A stretch of 64,000 bases of DNA, taken from positions 17,237,001 to 17,301,000 of the forward strand of contig NC_003075.7 in the NCBI RefSeq assembly GCF_000001735.4, given 5' to 3'. Of this stretch, positions 1-12,080 are shown piece after piece. This DNA comes from Arabidopsis thaliana (lineage: Eukaryota > Streptophyta > Magnoliopsida > Brassicales > Brassicaceae). Numbering within the stretch: the first letter of the stretch is position 1; each line of letters opens with the position of its first letter. Position numbers and translations under genes: made by a program. Below the pieces are notes generated by a model. That model saw only the letters and a list, made by a program, of their open reading frames with translations. It ran no database searches and was not told the origin of the DNA.

Positions 1-3000
1 AATCAAGATTTGAGCATATAAGTATTAATCCAAATTTGGCACCATTCCTCCAGATCATTTTTATAAGAAAAAATCAAATTAAAAAGGGACACTAATTAAG
101 TCACGAATAGGACAGCCTAAACCGTTCCAGATCATATTGAGTATCCTTTTTTTTTGTTTTTTTCTTCTCACAAGCATATATAGTCCATTGCAAGTCGAAA
201 TTTATAATTTCATTACACTTATAATTAAGTACGACGCAAGTATGGTGCATATACAACATATTTATTCCTTATACGTATTATTATCACCCTAATAAAATAG
301 AATAAATACCGATTCGCTAGTGTAACGATTTGGTGTCCACAATCGATAACGAGATATATCGTGGCATGCATGATTAATGATTTGAACCATTTATTAATTT
401 GTTGACAACTCATATGATTATCACTCTACGTTGCCCCTCTTAAAGTCGAAATTGAAATTTAGAAGATAATTAATATTTGTTCATATATGGGTAGTTGGCT
501 TCCCATATTAAGTTGTATAGCATCAATTAATGTACATGTATGTATTCGATTTTTTTTTGGTACTCATTAACTATGAAATCAATTGATATATATCTATTTT
601 GTTAATTATGATAGTGAAAATTTACCTGCACTAGGGCTATTACGACAAAATAATTCATTGTGATATGAACGAGTGCAAGCATATTAAATCATTAGTTAAT
701 GACAACACCAACTTTTTCTACAAGTTAGATTCGGAATTTAATCAGTTAATTTTAGTTTTAAAATGAATTTCAATTGTGTACCCTTACCTTTTTGGTTTAG
801 AGCCAAATATAAATTCAAATTCGTTTTCTGTTTAGTAAAATTTCATTCAAATAAAATTAGCTGGATTTATTCGCGCTTCAAACATGTATATAGATATGTA
901 AACGTGTGGGTGTGTATACGCGTGCTTGCTTAAAACTCCGTGCCTTGTAAAGCATGCATGAACCCTAGATGATAAAAAAATATATAAAAGACGAATTCAC
1001 ACTTTGATCAATACTATAGTCTCTTATAGTTTGAATAGCTATATTAGTAAAAATAACTTCGCAAATAAAAACATGATTAAATATTATGCTTCGAACATAA
1101 TGATGGCGGTGATAACCATGCTTGCCCTACTTACAAGATTCACTTATTCCGTCATCGGTGTATTCACTTATTCGTTTCCATCATCGGTGTATTTAAATAG
1201 TTACTACTAGCTATTATATCTGATTTTCTAGATCATAATTCATAAGCACATTGTCTAGAAAAACTATGCGTATTAAACAGAAATATATCTTTATATTTTG
1301 AGTAACTAGAGATAAGTTTACTGGACGATATCTCTATTGGGTTGTTTTCAACTATAATTTTTTGGATGTTGTCCCAAATTTGGGTAGTTCTGCAATTGAA
1401 TAATATCAATCTTGACCAATAAGCTACGATCTGAGTATCCGTATGTAATATGTTAACTTAAGAGACACGCCTATATCTGTCTCTGATCGTGTTGGACAGG
1501 ACTATAAAGTCTATTTATACGTTTTAACAATATAACAATACACTGTATATGTCTATATAAAGACCAAATTAAATACTAGGTTTTACATATTCAAATGCCC
1601 ATTTTCATTTTTCGTTTTTAGTTTATATTTTTCCATTTTCACTCGATTGGATATATTCCTTGCAGCCTACAGTTAGATCAATCTGGATGTTAATTGGACC
1701 ACTTTTCTCTTTTCGCGTAATTTTTAGTTTATTTAATTGAATATTATGTATAGGTACATGATAAAGTTATGCTAAGGAAGATTGTGTTCATTTTATATCT
1801 TTTTCTATGTTGAGATGTGGAAACTCATGCATATAGTTGATAAAATTGTCAAATAAAGCAAAAGAAAATCAAAAACCACACAAGATATGATTCTAAATGT
1901 TTGCCGCTTATCATTGTTACAGAAAACAATAGTTTATTTAACCAGATTATTCAAATTTCTATCTAGGTACTTTAAATCGAAAATAAAATTTTAACACAAA
2001 TTGGTACTAATTAATATATATATATATATATACACTAATTATATAAGTGAGTTGGAACTTATAATTTACTCCCCACATACAAATGATTGCAATCCTTAAT
2101 AATAAAGAAATATAAAATACAAATGATTGCCCCAACATTTTCCAGAACACTAATAAGTACTAATAGCTAGTGTATATATTTACATTTACTCTATATACCA
2201 AGCAAAAGACAGTTTAATAAGTAACATTGTATACGAAAATTCCATGTATCTTTGGAAACTCCATCATTCTCGAGTTTAGAATCTCTGGAATAAAAGAAAC
2301 TAAAGAAAAGAAAGAAAGGGTCCTCGTGTTGGCCACTTTGGTTGGAATCGCAGCACTCAAATATTCATACGACCATTTTCCTTACTAATTATGATATTTG
2401 TTAGCTTAGGTGTTGACCTGAAAGAAGAAAAAACGACTTAGGTAAAATAAATCATAGCTAGGGCCCTTCATTAAATTTGCATCAATCAAAATCATGTGAA
2501 GAAATTACCTACTATGCTACTACGAAGTCTATGATCTACATTTAGTCATTTATATTCTAAGTTATTAAGTGTTTTTGTTTTTCTCTGAATATATGATAAT
2601 TGTGAACTTCTGTAGACTTTATAGGATTAAAGTAAGATCTCTAGAGGATATTGTTGCAGTTGAGTTTTTATTTTTAAGAAGCTTAACCAGATTGTATAGA
2701 AGAAATCAATGGCTTGTTGTACAGTGTGCAACTAATTTCGAAGATTGTCCATACCACAATTTAGTGCACCCTTAAATTTGTAGCCCAAAAAAAACTTCAA
2801 TTTGCATGTTTCACACGTGTGAAAAAACTGTCATTGTCAAAGTCAATCTATTGGTATTGGTACCCACTATTTTTCCAACATTTTAATAGATTTAAATGTC
2901 GTACTATGTTATGTTTTGTATTGTATGTTGTCTTTTATTCTCTTCAGGGGCTTTTAACCAAAACTTGCTTAAGATAAACTTGATCAAGTCTATGCTATAA

Positions 3001-3119
3001 AATCAGAATCTATGTTATGTTTTAGTCTGCTAAATCTCAGATAACACAAGCACAGAAGCAGCAATTGTAAAAGGTAACAATGTATTTACAACTATATACT
3101 TCCTTCACAAAAAGAGTTT
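1..3119. other. AT-rich intergenic region, no gene seen
   Basis: No reading frame here has coding character, splice structure or recognisable domains. The stretch is strongly AT-rich and includes a short TA microsatellite near 2013-2032. It lies downstream of the minus-strand hydrolase whose stop is at 3120, so its right edge holds that gene's 3' UTR and polyadenylation signals. A 68-codon open frame at 2569-2775 lacks an ATG and looks fortuitous. Confidence 0.6.
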
Positions 3120-4770
3120 TTACGTCTCCAAGACTATAGGAGAAGCTGGCTTTGAAGCAATATTAATGGACAACCAATCCAACAAAGCCTTGTTTACAGC
3201 TTCCGGGACTTCATCATGAGGACAATGCCCTGCTTGTAAGTGAACGAGCGATGAGTTCGAGTAAAATGCTTTGATTTTCTCGGCTTTAGCTGGACCGACC
3301 CACGGATCAAGATCTCCCCAAACCAACAGAAGCGGACAAGTCATCTTACTTAGAACACTATCTAGAGTGTATCTACTCTGGTTTGTTAAGAACCTTGTCA
3401 TCAATCTGTAAGATATTAACACACGAAACAAACAACAGTTAGGTCTCTTTATTATGTATCAAAACAGAGAAAACTCTTTATTGGGGTTTAATACCTGTAG
3501 TATACTTCTCCAGCATTTGGATCTGTTGCAGGTTTTGAAATGGATTCGACGAGGTAGTCATCGACATTAGTAGAGTCTATGTACACCTGCAAAAACAAGA
3601 AAAAACTAAGTACAAAGTAACATACTTGAGATGAAGTCTGACAGAAGTTAATAAGACATTACACTCTTTAAGACAGATTCGATTCGAGAAGGTTGCTTGG
3701 CTTGCCAGAACAAGAACCCAAGAACCACACGTTGGAAAATCTCTTTTAGCGGCTTAACTATAAACTTGGTTATCACAGTTTCATCAGCTTCCTCTCGTTT
3801 TCTACTCTCGGCTGCAAATTGTCCCGCAGAGTTCAGAAGTGCAACTCCCGTGACTTGCTCGGGTAATCCAACCGCAACTGACAATGCCGTAAATCCCCCA
3901 AGGCTGTAAAGAAGTGGAAGAACTTGTTTCAGACTTCCTTGTGGAATGTCAAAAAGAGCTTCAAAGAAGACATTCATTTACCTGTTTCCAACGACAACAG
4001 CTGGTTCTTTCACTACCTCTTTCATGAAATCAATAACTTGATCTGTCCAAACCATGGCATCATACTCTATGAGAGCTTTGTCACTCCATCCGAAACCGAG
4101 TAAGTCCAAGGCGTAAACCTTGTATTTCTTAGCCAATTCAGGAATGTTATACCTATAAAAATCTACCGATATTAGCTCGAATTCGTATGATAAGGTAAAA
4201 AGTTGACTTAAAGCCTACACTGATCAATAGAGCATGGAGGTGAGATTGAAGGTACCTCCAATGAAAGACAGAAGCACCAAAACCATGAATAAGAACTAGA
4301 GGCGAGCCTTCTCCTTGAACAACATAATGAATCTTGTGACCTCTCCATTCCCAAAAGTTATAGCCTTCTGGTTTAAAAGCCAACCTCTCACTACCTAAAG
4401 AATCATCCAAATTCTTTTTAACAAAGATGACATTTTTAGACCAAGAGAGAAGCAATAGTTCCAAAGCTAGTTTTTTTTTACCTTGAACAGACTGAGAAGA
4501 AGCAGAAGAAGTATCCATGACTGAAACTCCAGAAGCAACAATCCCTCCCCTAATTGCAAAATCCCTTCTGCTGATTTCACATTTGTTTCCTTCATTGCAA
4601 AGATTAAACAGATTGTTCATAATTCAGGCTTAGGGGCACATCTAAATGAAAGGTTGGAGTTGAATCTTACTTGGTCGACAAATTCTAGCAGGAAAGATTG
4701 ATCTTTTAGATGATGATGAACTGAATAACTCTGTCCTAACAGACGGTGTTAAAGCACATGAAGCAGACAT
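3120..4770 (-). CDS. Plastid-targeted alpha/beta hydrolase (At4g36530-like), 7 exons, 378 aa
   Basis: Exons run 4770-4671, 4589-4482, 4394-4256, 4152-3982, 3903-3663, 3586-3495 and 3405-3120, summing to 379 codons. The N-terminus is rich in Ser, Ala and Arg and lacks acids, like a chloroplast transit peptide. It is followed by SRRDFAIRGGIVASG, a twin-arginine motif plus a short apolar stretch that could be a thylakoid-lumen signal. The hydrolase fold shows the oxyanion motif HGFGAS, the nucleophile elbow GNSLGG split by an intron, an acid in WGDLDPW and a histidine in AGHCPHDE, so the catalytic triad is complete. Substrate is unknown. The second intron (4481-4395) is 87 nt, in frame and free of stops, so its retention would add 29 residues. 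An ATG at 4620 inside intron 1 offers an alternative start. It is divergent from BEE2. Confidence 0.93.
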
Positions 4771-6698
4771 CGATTATTCACAGAGAACAACCTCGTAAAA
4801 TTTTCAAGGACAAGAGAACCAGATATTTCAGAACTGAGAGATGCAAAAAGGACAAACTTTTTGAGCACCGAGTGTATGTGTGAACTTGCGGGAGAGTTGT
4901 GGCGACCCCTGAGCCAGACAAGTCGAATCCGCTCGACGAAGCAGAGTGTTTCTGAAAGTTGCGGTTTTTATGGTTTAACGATTAGGCCGGTAATTTCGAC
5001 TTAGCTAAACCGGCCGGTTCAGCCGTATTTGTCCCAAAGATCCTGATTTTTTACTCATCATTTTGACAAAAGCTGTCAAGTTGATATTATCAAACAGAAC
5101 TATTGATTTGTACACAACAAGATATTGAAGCACTCTTTCTTAAATTTCATGTTCTCTAACTCTCTTCCTCAGATCTTGTCTCACTGTTGCATAGGTGTGA
5201 CATTCTTTTGAAGTAAACAGAAATAATTGACGTGGAATGTGATTCCTGTTATCACATAGATCCATCATTAGTGAAAAGAGCAAACAACACAGTTTTGTAA
5301 GTAAGCAAATTAGAGACGTGATACACACGATCTAGGGCCTTATACTTTGATGTGACGAATACGAGTGTTCCTTCCGTTTTCGTGATTCGACAAAATGCCT
5401 AATTGCAACATGAATGCATTGACACAAACTTCTTTACAAAAGAATACATCCTGAAACCCATTGAATCAAAAACTTTCTAAAACTTTTTTGTGGAAATTGC
5501 AAAAAACAACAGATACTCTCAACGTTAAGTATTTTGGCATTTGAAGCATTTACTCTTCTCATCTCATAAGCAGCTTGTTATTGATGTTTCCCAAAGAACC
5601 AATGAAATGGAAACCTCAAAGCAACCTGTACGGTGTGTTATTGAAATCGGTCTAATTTTGGATATATTTTTTCAAGTTCTTCAAAAAAAAAAAATCGAAA
5701 TAGTATTGATTCTCTTGAATTATGTCACGCATTATAGATAATGTATAGATATATAATTAATAGGGAAAAAAAGAAAGTATAGGGACCAAACACTTAGATC
5801 AAAAGCAATGGTGTCGCCTACCTTCCTATCACTTATCTTCAAACCCATTTTCTTCTTTAGGTCGCTTATTTTGTGTCCCTATCAGTTATGAATTATAATA
5901 TGTGATATTATAATATGTCATATATTCATCGAGTTGCCATCTCTCTAATATATGAAATCCACTTAAATTATTGGTGTAATCTATGGATTGATGAAGGGTA
6001 GTAATCATACGTCACAAGGATCACGTATAGATTCACAACAAGACATTGAAATGATATCACTCATGATTCAAACCATTGTTTCTATTCATTTGCAAGTTAA
6101 GATTCATAATTCACATTCCCCACATTCTCCACCTTCAAGCCTAAGAAAGACCCTCTCTCTCTCTCTCTCTAACAAAACAAATTGGTACAATTAGAAGGTT
6201 GTCTTACCAAAAACTCAATGATTTGATTTTACAAAAGAGGATATTTATATGATAATACCCTCATGAACCTTAAGTTTTACAAAGTTTGATTATTGTTGCC
6301 AAACAAAAAGATCCTCTCAAAAACTTGAAAGGCCAAAAGGAAAAAAAAAAACACAGAGAAAAGACACAAAAGAGACTAACTTAAGAGACTCCTCATCTCA
6401 TGTTCATAAGGACATGACCACATGGTAGGTTATGTCAATTAGACCCCACAACTTCTCATCTCACCTTCTTTGTCCCCAACCTCCTCCACTTTTATCAATT
6501 TTGTCCCTCTCTCACTAGATTTCGAATCTCATGTGTGTGGGTCAATGTTGCTTTCTATTTAAAGCTAAGAATAATTATATCTAATGGATTACTTTTCTTC
6601 CACACATATATAACTTAACTCTCTCTTTTTCTCTTTTGCTTTAACCCCCTCAAAGAAAAGATAAGAGCCTTTTAAAGTTTTTTTTTTACCTTCTCTTC
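4771..6698. promoter_or_regulatory. Shared intergenic region between divergent hydrolase and BEE2
   Basis: About 1.9 kb separates the two start codons. The left end carries the hydrolase 5' UTR and promoter. The right end, just before BEE2, has TATA-like sequences at about 6559 and 6604 and a pyrimidine-rich leader, typical of plant promoters. I see no G-box cluster. No open frame in the interval looks coding. Confidence 0.5.
6152..6170. repeat. CT microsatellite
   Basis: A run of about nine CT dinucleotides lies roughly 530 bp upstream of the BEE2 start. CT/GA tracts are common in Arabidopsis promoters and leaders and can vary in length between accessions. Confidence 0.85.
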
Positions 6699-7965
6699 AT
6701 GGACTTGTCTGTACTTGATAGGCTTAAGTGGCTGCAACAGCAACAAATGGTTTCACCTGAGTTTCTTCAGATACTTGGCTCAGATGGGAGAGAAGAGCTC
6801 AAAAGAGTTGAGAGTTACTTGGGAAACAACAATGATGAGCTGCAGAGTTTCAGACATTTTCCCGAATTCGGACCGGATTATGATACTACTGATGGCTGCA
6901 TTTCTAGGACAAGTAGCTTCCATATGGAGCCAGTGAAGAATAATGGACACAGCAGAGCCATTACCTTGCAGAACAAGAGAAAACCAGAGGTTTGTAGCTC
7001 AAGAAAGTATTGAGTATTAGAGTTTAGATTTTGTTTGAAACATTGTTTCTGATCGTTTTAACTATTGGTTTTAGGGTAAGACAGAAAAGAGAGAGAAGAA
7101 GAAGATCAAAGCAGAGGATGAAACAGAGCCAAGCATGAAAGGGAAATCAAACATGAGTAACACAGAGACATCTTCAGAAATTCAGAAACCAGATTACATT
7201 CATGTTAGGGCTAGACGAGGTGAAGCCACCGACAGACATAGCTTAGCAGAGAGGGTAATTAACTAAAGTGTTGTTGTTAAATAGGTTTCAGAGAAATTAC
7301 TTTCATTAGAGATTTGAGTGGTTTTATATTTGTGGGATTTTGGCAGGCAAGAAGAGAAAAGATAAGCAAGAAGATGAAATGTCTACAAGATATTGTTCCT
7401 GGATGCAACAAAGTTACTGGAAAAGCTGGTATGCTTGATGAGATCATCAACTATGTCCAATCTCTGCAACAACAAGTCGAGTTCTTGTCGATGAAACTCT
7501 CTGTCATAAATCCAGAACTTGAGTGTCATATCGATGATTTATCCGCAAAACAGGTGAATAATAGTCAGTTTTCATCCCAAGAACTAACCAAGAGTTTAAT
7601 TACCGCATTTATTGACTGGTTAAATATTGGAATCTAGTTTCAGGCTTACTTCACAGGTCCTCCAGAAGGTGACTCGAAGCAGTCAATCATGGCGGATTTT
7701 CGGTCTTTTCCATTACATCAGCAAGGATCTTTAGATTACTCAGTCATAAACTCAGACCACACCACATCTCTCGGCGCTGTAATAATCTTTATCTCAGACA
7801 AATCTTTCATTAGTCCCAATTTTTTGTTACTTGTCCGTGAAGTAACTTATTTCTTATTCTGTTTTGCAGAAAGATCATACATCATCAAGCTGGGAAACTC
7901 ACTCACAGTGTCTTTACAACAGCTTGAGAACCGATTCTGTTTCCAATTTCTTCAGCCTCAAGTAA
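6699..7965 (+). CDS. BEE2: bHLH transcription factor BEE2, 5 exons, 302 aa
   Basis: Exons are 6699-6989, 7075-7254, 7347-7553, 7644-7778 and 7870-7965, each phase 0. Residues about 140-205 form a bHLH domain: the basic region [20 protein letters not shown] carries the His-Glu-Arg set needed for E-box/G-box recognition, followed by helix 1, a loop with [19 protein letters not shown] and helix 2. The N-terminal half is low-complexity and lysine-rich before the basic region. I recognise the protein as BR Enhanced Expression 2. Together with BEE1 and BEE3 it is a redundant early brassinosteroid-response factor in the nucleus, and related bHLHs interact with cryptochrome and CIB proteins. The gene is convergent with PUB5, whose stop lies about 430 bp downstream. 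Confidence 0.95.
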
Positions 7966-8399
7966 AAAAATTAGGGATAGCCTCATTAAAAAAATCGCGG
8001 TTTTTTGTTGTTGTCTTATCCATTTATCTATCTTATCTGAAATTTGAACCAAAAGAGACAGAGGAAACCAATCCAAAGATCTTTCTCAATCTATTATCTT
8101 CATACAAATATAGTGATTTACATATATTCCAGGGGATATGTATATGTGTAGAAGAAAGAGAAAAAACTCTTGTGGTCATAGCAATTCCTTTTTTTGTACA
8201 TTGTAGAATCAAACTCTTGTGGTCGTAACAATTATTTCCTTCACAAATTACAACTACACTTGTATTAATGGAGATGCCTTTTGGCCTGGTATCAACATAT
8301 ACAAACCTAAGCCAACAAACAGAGAGCCAAAAAAAAAATCAAAAAAATTTCTCAAAAATTAAGTTAAATCCAGCCTAATAATGTATCTTATGCTTCTTT

Positions 8400-10926
8400 C
8401 TATTTTTTCTTCTTCTTGAGACTGGAGAAATTGAATCCAAAAAGACCAGATTTCTTGGGAGATGGTGTTATTTTAACAGGTTCCGGATGAGTAACTGGAG
8501 TAACAACCTGTGAAGTAGGCGAAGCAGTTGTTCTTCCTTCTGGTCTGGAGGAAACTTCTTCTTCTTCTTCTTTGTCGGAATCTACTTCTACAAGAGCTCT
8601 AAGTAATTCTGATGCACTCACCTTTACTTCCTCTGTTCCATTGTTGGATATCAAGATTAGAGATGAGTAAATATCAGTTGCTTCTCTCACGACAAGACAG
8701 CAATACTCTATCTTCTGCACACAGAGCTGAAGGAGGATGGAGATTGCGTTCTCTTGCTCCTCGGGAACATTTGACTCGAGTAATTCAGCTATGGAAGCTA
8801 AACAATCCGGGGTTTCGGTGATACAACCCCGACCTTTCTCGGTGCTGCAGAGGTTTTTCAGAATGATAATCGAGTGTTTGCAGAAAACTTTTTGTTGCAA
8901 GAAAGATGTGAGCTTCTGGATGAAATCGAGAGATACCATTTCCAGACAAATCTCCATGCTTGATGAAAGATTCTTGAGTGTGATCATAGCCTGTTCTTGG
9001 AGATGTTCTGCTTGGGACTCTACGATCTTCAAAAGGGAAGAAAGAGATCCTGATGAAGTTATCTTGGACGGACCGTGCGGATGGTTTGACAGAACCTCAA
9101 GTATGTTTAGAGCTTCTTCAGCTACTACCTCAGACTCAAGAAAGACTGAGAACATTTTGAAAACCTCTTCTTCCAAAGATTCTATAGCTCTCCTATTTCC
9201 ACTAAGGAAAGCCAGCAACAAATCCAATCCACCCTTTATTATCTCTCCAGCGGTGCCATTTCTTTCGAGAGCATTCTTCAAATATGTGATAAGTGGCTCA
9301 AGAAATTTACTCGGTGACATAGACCGAAAAGCACGAGTACTGTGCTCAAAACGACTTCTTACATCTTCGACGACTTTGATCTGCGCATCCCATGGAAGGT
9401 TTGTGAGTCCACACAAGGGATCTATCTCAATCTCGCTGTGACTAGAATCTGTGTCACCAGCGCCTGAAGCAGAATCTATCCTCTGCATTGGAGTGAAGTA
9501 ACCACCCTTTGACATCTTAGAGTAGGATGACGAATCAATGGAATAGCTCGAGTTGAAATCCGTAATCGAAATGCCGCTGTGATCAGGGATGTTGTACAGA
9601 GAACTTCCGAAACTAGCGATGGAAACAGAGAAGTCGATACTGTTGGAAGCCTTTACGTGCTTCCTCGCTGGATCTTGAACATCAAGACCGTTCTTCGCGC
9701 ACCATTCTGATATCTGACTCTTAAGCTCTACATTAGGCTTCAATGTGAAGTCATCCAGTTTCCTTTTAGATATAGGACAAGAATCATTACCTTCATCGAA
9801 CCATTTCTGAATCTGCATCCTCTCAAAGGTGTTGCCTGAGGAGATGATGACTGGATCATACATCACGGTACGAGAAAGCGTGCACTTAAATTTCTCAGGA
9901 AGTGTACCATTGTGTTCCTCAGAAGCCTCAGCTTCTGCAGCATTAGCATGCAGAGAATCATCGATGGACTGATGATGCGTGAAGGAGTTCTGTTTGTGAT
10001 CTTCACAAATGATTCTCTCATGCTTTTTTCAGGAGACAGTAAAGATACTTCAAAATCTGTCTCTTGTTCCTTTCACTCTCTCCTACTTTCGTCAAAAGTA
10101 ACTTTAAGGATCTTCTCTCTGTCACAATAGCTTCAGGTGTTGAAAGTTGGAGTTTTAACGCAGCATAATGAAAATCTTTTATCTCATCCGGAGAAGCAGA
10201 GGAAGACGTGCTCTTTTGCATCAATTCTCTAATAGCTTTCCCAGCTTCTTCTTCCGAGAATTCTAGAGTCAACTGTGTTGATCTAAGGTCTTGGACTATC
10301 TGAGATATCTGCAAGCAAGATTCACATCAGTGATTCAAATTATTATGAAAACATCGAGAAGAAACATAATATTTGGTACAAACCTTGATCTCCAAAATAG
10401 TTGGTACTATACTTCTAATGTCGTTTAAGCATTGCTCTAATGATTTTTTAGCTCTAGAACCTCTTGCGAGTATAGCATCTCCTGTTACTGCCTGCAGATT
10501 GAAGCATAGTATTAATCACATTAGACCACATAGAGATAAACCAAGGGATTAGTACCAAAACCAACTATGAAAATGTATTGAAAGTTGAGATTTTGAACAC
10601 ATACCATGTAGAGTTTACTGGATTCACTGCAATATTGAAGAAGCTGCTTAGTTTTATCCAAAGCATTGTGGAGTAAACAAAGAGTCTGTATCCCGGAAGA
10701 GCATCCAGGTCGAGCATCTTCTATATCAGGAAAGATTCTCATGATTCTATCAACTAGCCTCTTCAATTCTAAGCACATGGAAGAGTGCATCTGAAACAGA
10801 ACAACACAACATGTCAGTCATTACAGTAACAAACCTTAAGACACCAAAACTCCATCATAAGACATATTTGATAAAACAACAAACCTTATAGGATTGAGGC
10901 ATCCGTTCTGTGTAATCGATCCTCAT
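8400..10926 (-). CDS. PUB5: U-box/ARM-repeat E3 ubiquitin ligase PUB5, with an apparent one-base frame break
   Basis: Exons are 10926-10885, 10790-10605, 10491-10384 and a long 10308-8400. The N-terminal part is the UND-type helical region of plant U-box proteins. The U-box begins FKCTLSRTVMYDPVIISSGN and ends near residue WCAKNGL. ARM-like repeats and a lysine-rich tail KKKKK follow. U-box proteins transfer ubiquitin from E2 enzymes. The two halves of the last exon are in different frames: the upstream frame ends LYCLLKKA then stop, while the frame entering the U-box reads KKHERIICEDHKQN. The switch falls on a run of six A (minus strand, 10029-10024); five A would make one continuous frame of about 747 aa. 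An unannotated short intron, a real allele or an assembly error are all possible. A 5' UTR intron seems to lie at about 11038-10950. Confidence 0.88.
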
Positions 10927-11575
10927 CTAAACGAGAAGTTTCTAAATTCTGCAAATTTAACAAACAGCAAAAAGAGTTCTATTAGGAACAATTCTCAAGC
11001 ATTAATGGGATAAATATTAGTAGTAAGAAAATTGACTTACCCTATTATGTCAACGGATTCCAAAGCAACTCAATTGAAATTTGTTTTCTTCAAACTCACA
11101 AACAGTTAAAAAGCACTAGAAAAGTCATAAACTTGCAGAATTTCACAGAAGAGTCCTGACAAAGTCAGAGTGTTTCCCTTGCAAATCCAGCGTAAATCAG
11201 AAAGAGAAACAAGAACTGATGATCAAAAGCGAGAATTTCATCTGAGAACTTGAGCATAGCTCCTCTGCTTCCAATTATTTATTACAAAAAAAGAACCCTA
11301 AAACGAAAATAATGAAACTCTATGGTATTCCGACAAAAAAAGAGAAACTTTTTCAGATGGGTCAAGATAAAGAATGAGTTTTTCGAGGTTTGTTCGTGCA
11401 AAGAAAGATCTCGAGGGTTGAAAAAAAAAAAACTGGTTGGTAAAAACCTGGAGAAAAAGAAGATGAGAGGATTATAAGGAAGAAGGACTGAAGAGTGTTG
11501 AAATGACAGCCTTTGTAAATGACAGTCGATTTTAAATCGTTGAGCTGCTAATTAAAAAAGGGACGATGAGATTGG

Positions 11576-11600
11576 ACGGTGACGGCGTCTACGTCACCGT
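11576..11600. promoter_or_regulatory. Inverted repeat with two TGACG (as-1-like) half sites upstream of PUB5
   Basis: ACGGTGACG and CGTCACCGT form a perfect 9-bp inverted repeat with a 7-bp spacer. Each arm contains the TGACG core recognised by TGA-class bZIP factors. It lies about 100 bp upstream of the likely PUB5 transcription start near 11.47 kb, a reasonable position for a regulatory element. Function is inferred from the motif only. Confidence 0.45.
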
Positions 11601-11958
11601 GTTTATTTTTAAGAGTGCCGTGTCAAGCGCAGACTAAATTGAAAGGACGAGGTCTGAGTGCTCGTTATGGTCTTAGGTCAATTACATATCCAACAAATTC
11701 TAATGTTTTTTGTAGTAATTATTTTGACATCTCTTTTTATTCCTTTTTTAAATGGAAGAAAATTTAATCTTTTGAATAAAAGTCTTCCTTGCTTCTTTGG
11801 TTTTTTTAATAATCATGATTAGAGTTTGTTAAAAACTAATGATTTTAAACCATTCTTTCTAATGGAGATTGATAGTGACGTAACTAAGATTGTTTTATTC
11901 TTGAATTTTTCAGTAAAAGACATTGACTATAGTTTTGGTTAAGTTAGTTGATCTTTTT

Positions 11959-12080
11959 CATGAAATTGTGATTTTAATTATACACATGGTAGAGTAGGGA
12001 TTAATTCTAATTATCAAAATATGAAATAATGATTTCAATTATAAACATGGTAGAGTAGGGATTAATGCTAATTATCAAAA
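11959..12080. repeat. Tandem duplication, two 61-bp copies
   Basis: Positions 11959-12019 and 12020-12080 are adjacent copies differing at a handful of bases. Both contain ACATGGTAGAGTAGGGATTA and end in CTAATTATCAAAA. The divergence suggests an old slippage or unequal-exchange event. Confidence 0.85.

Noticed and set aside
2569-2775. 68-codon plus-strand frame
   Set aside because: No ATG start and no family resemblance; consistent with chance in AT-rich DNA.
8737-9441. 234-codon plus-strand frame opposite PUB5
   Set aside because: Antisense to a conserved ARM-repeat exon, with no recognisable domain.
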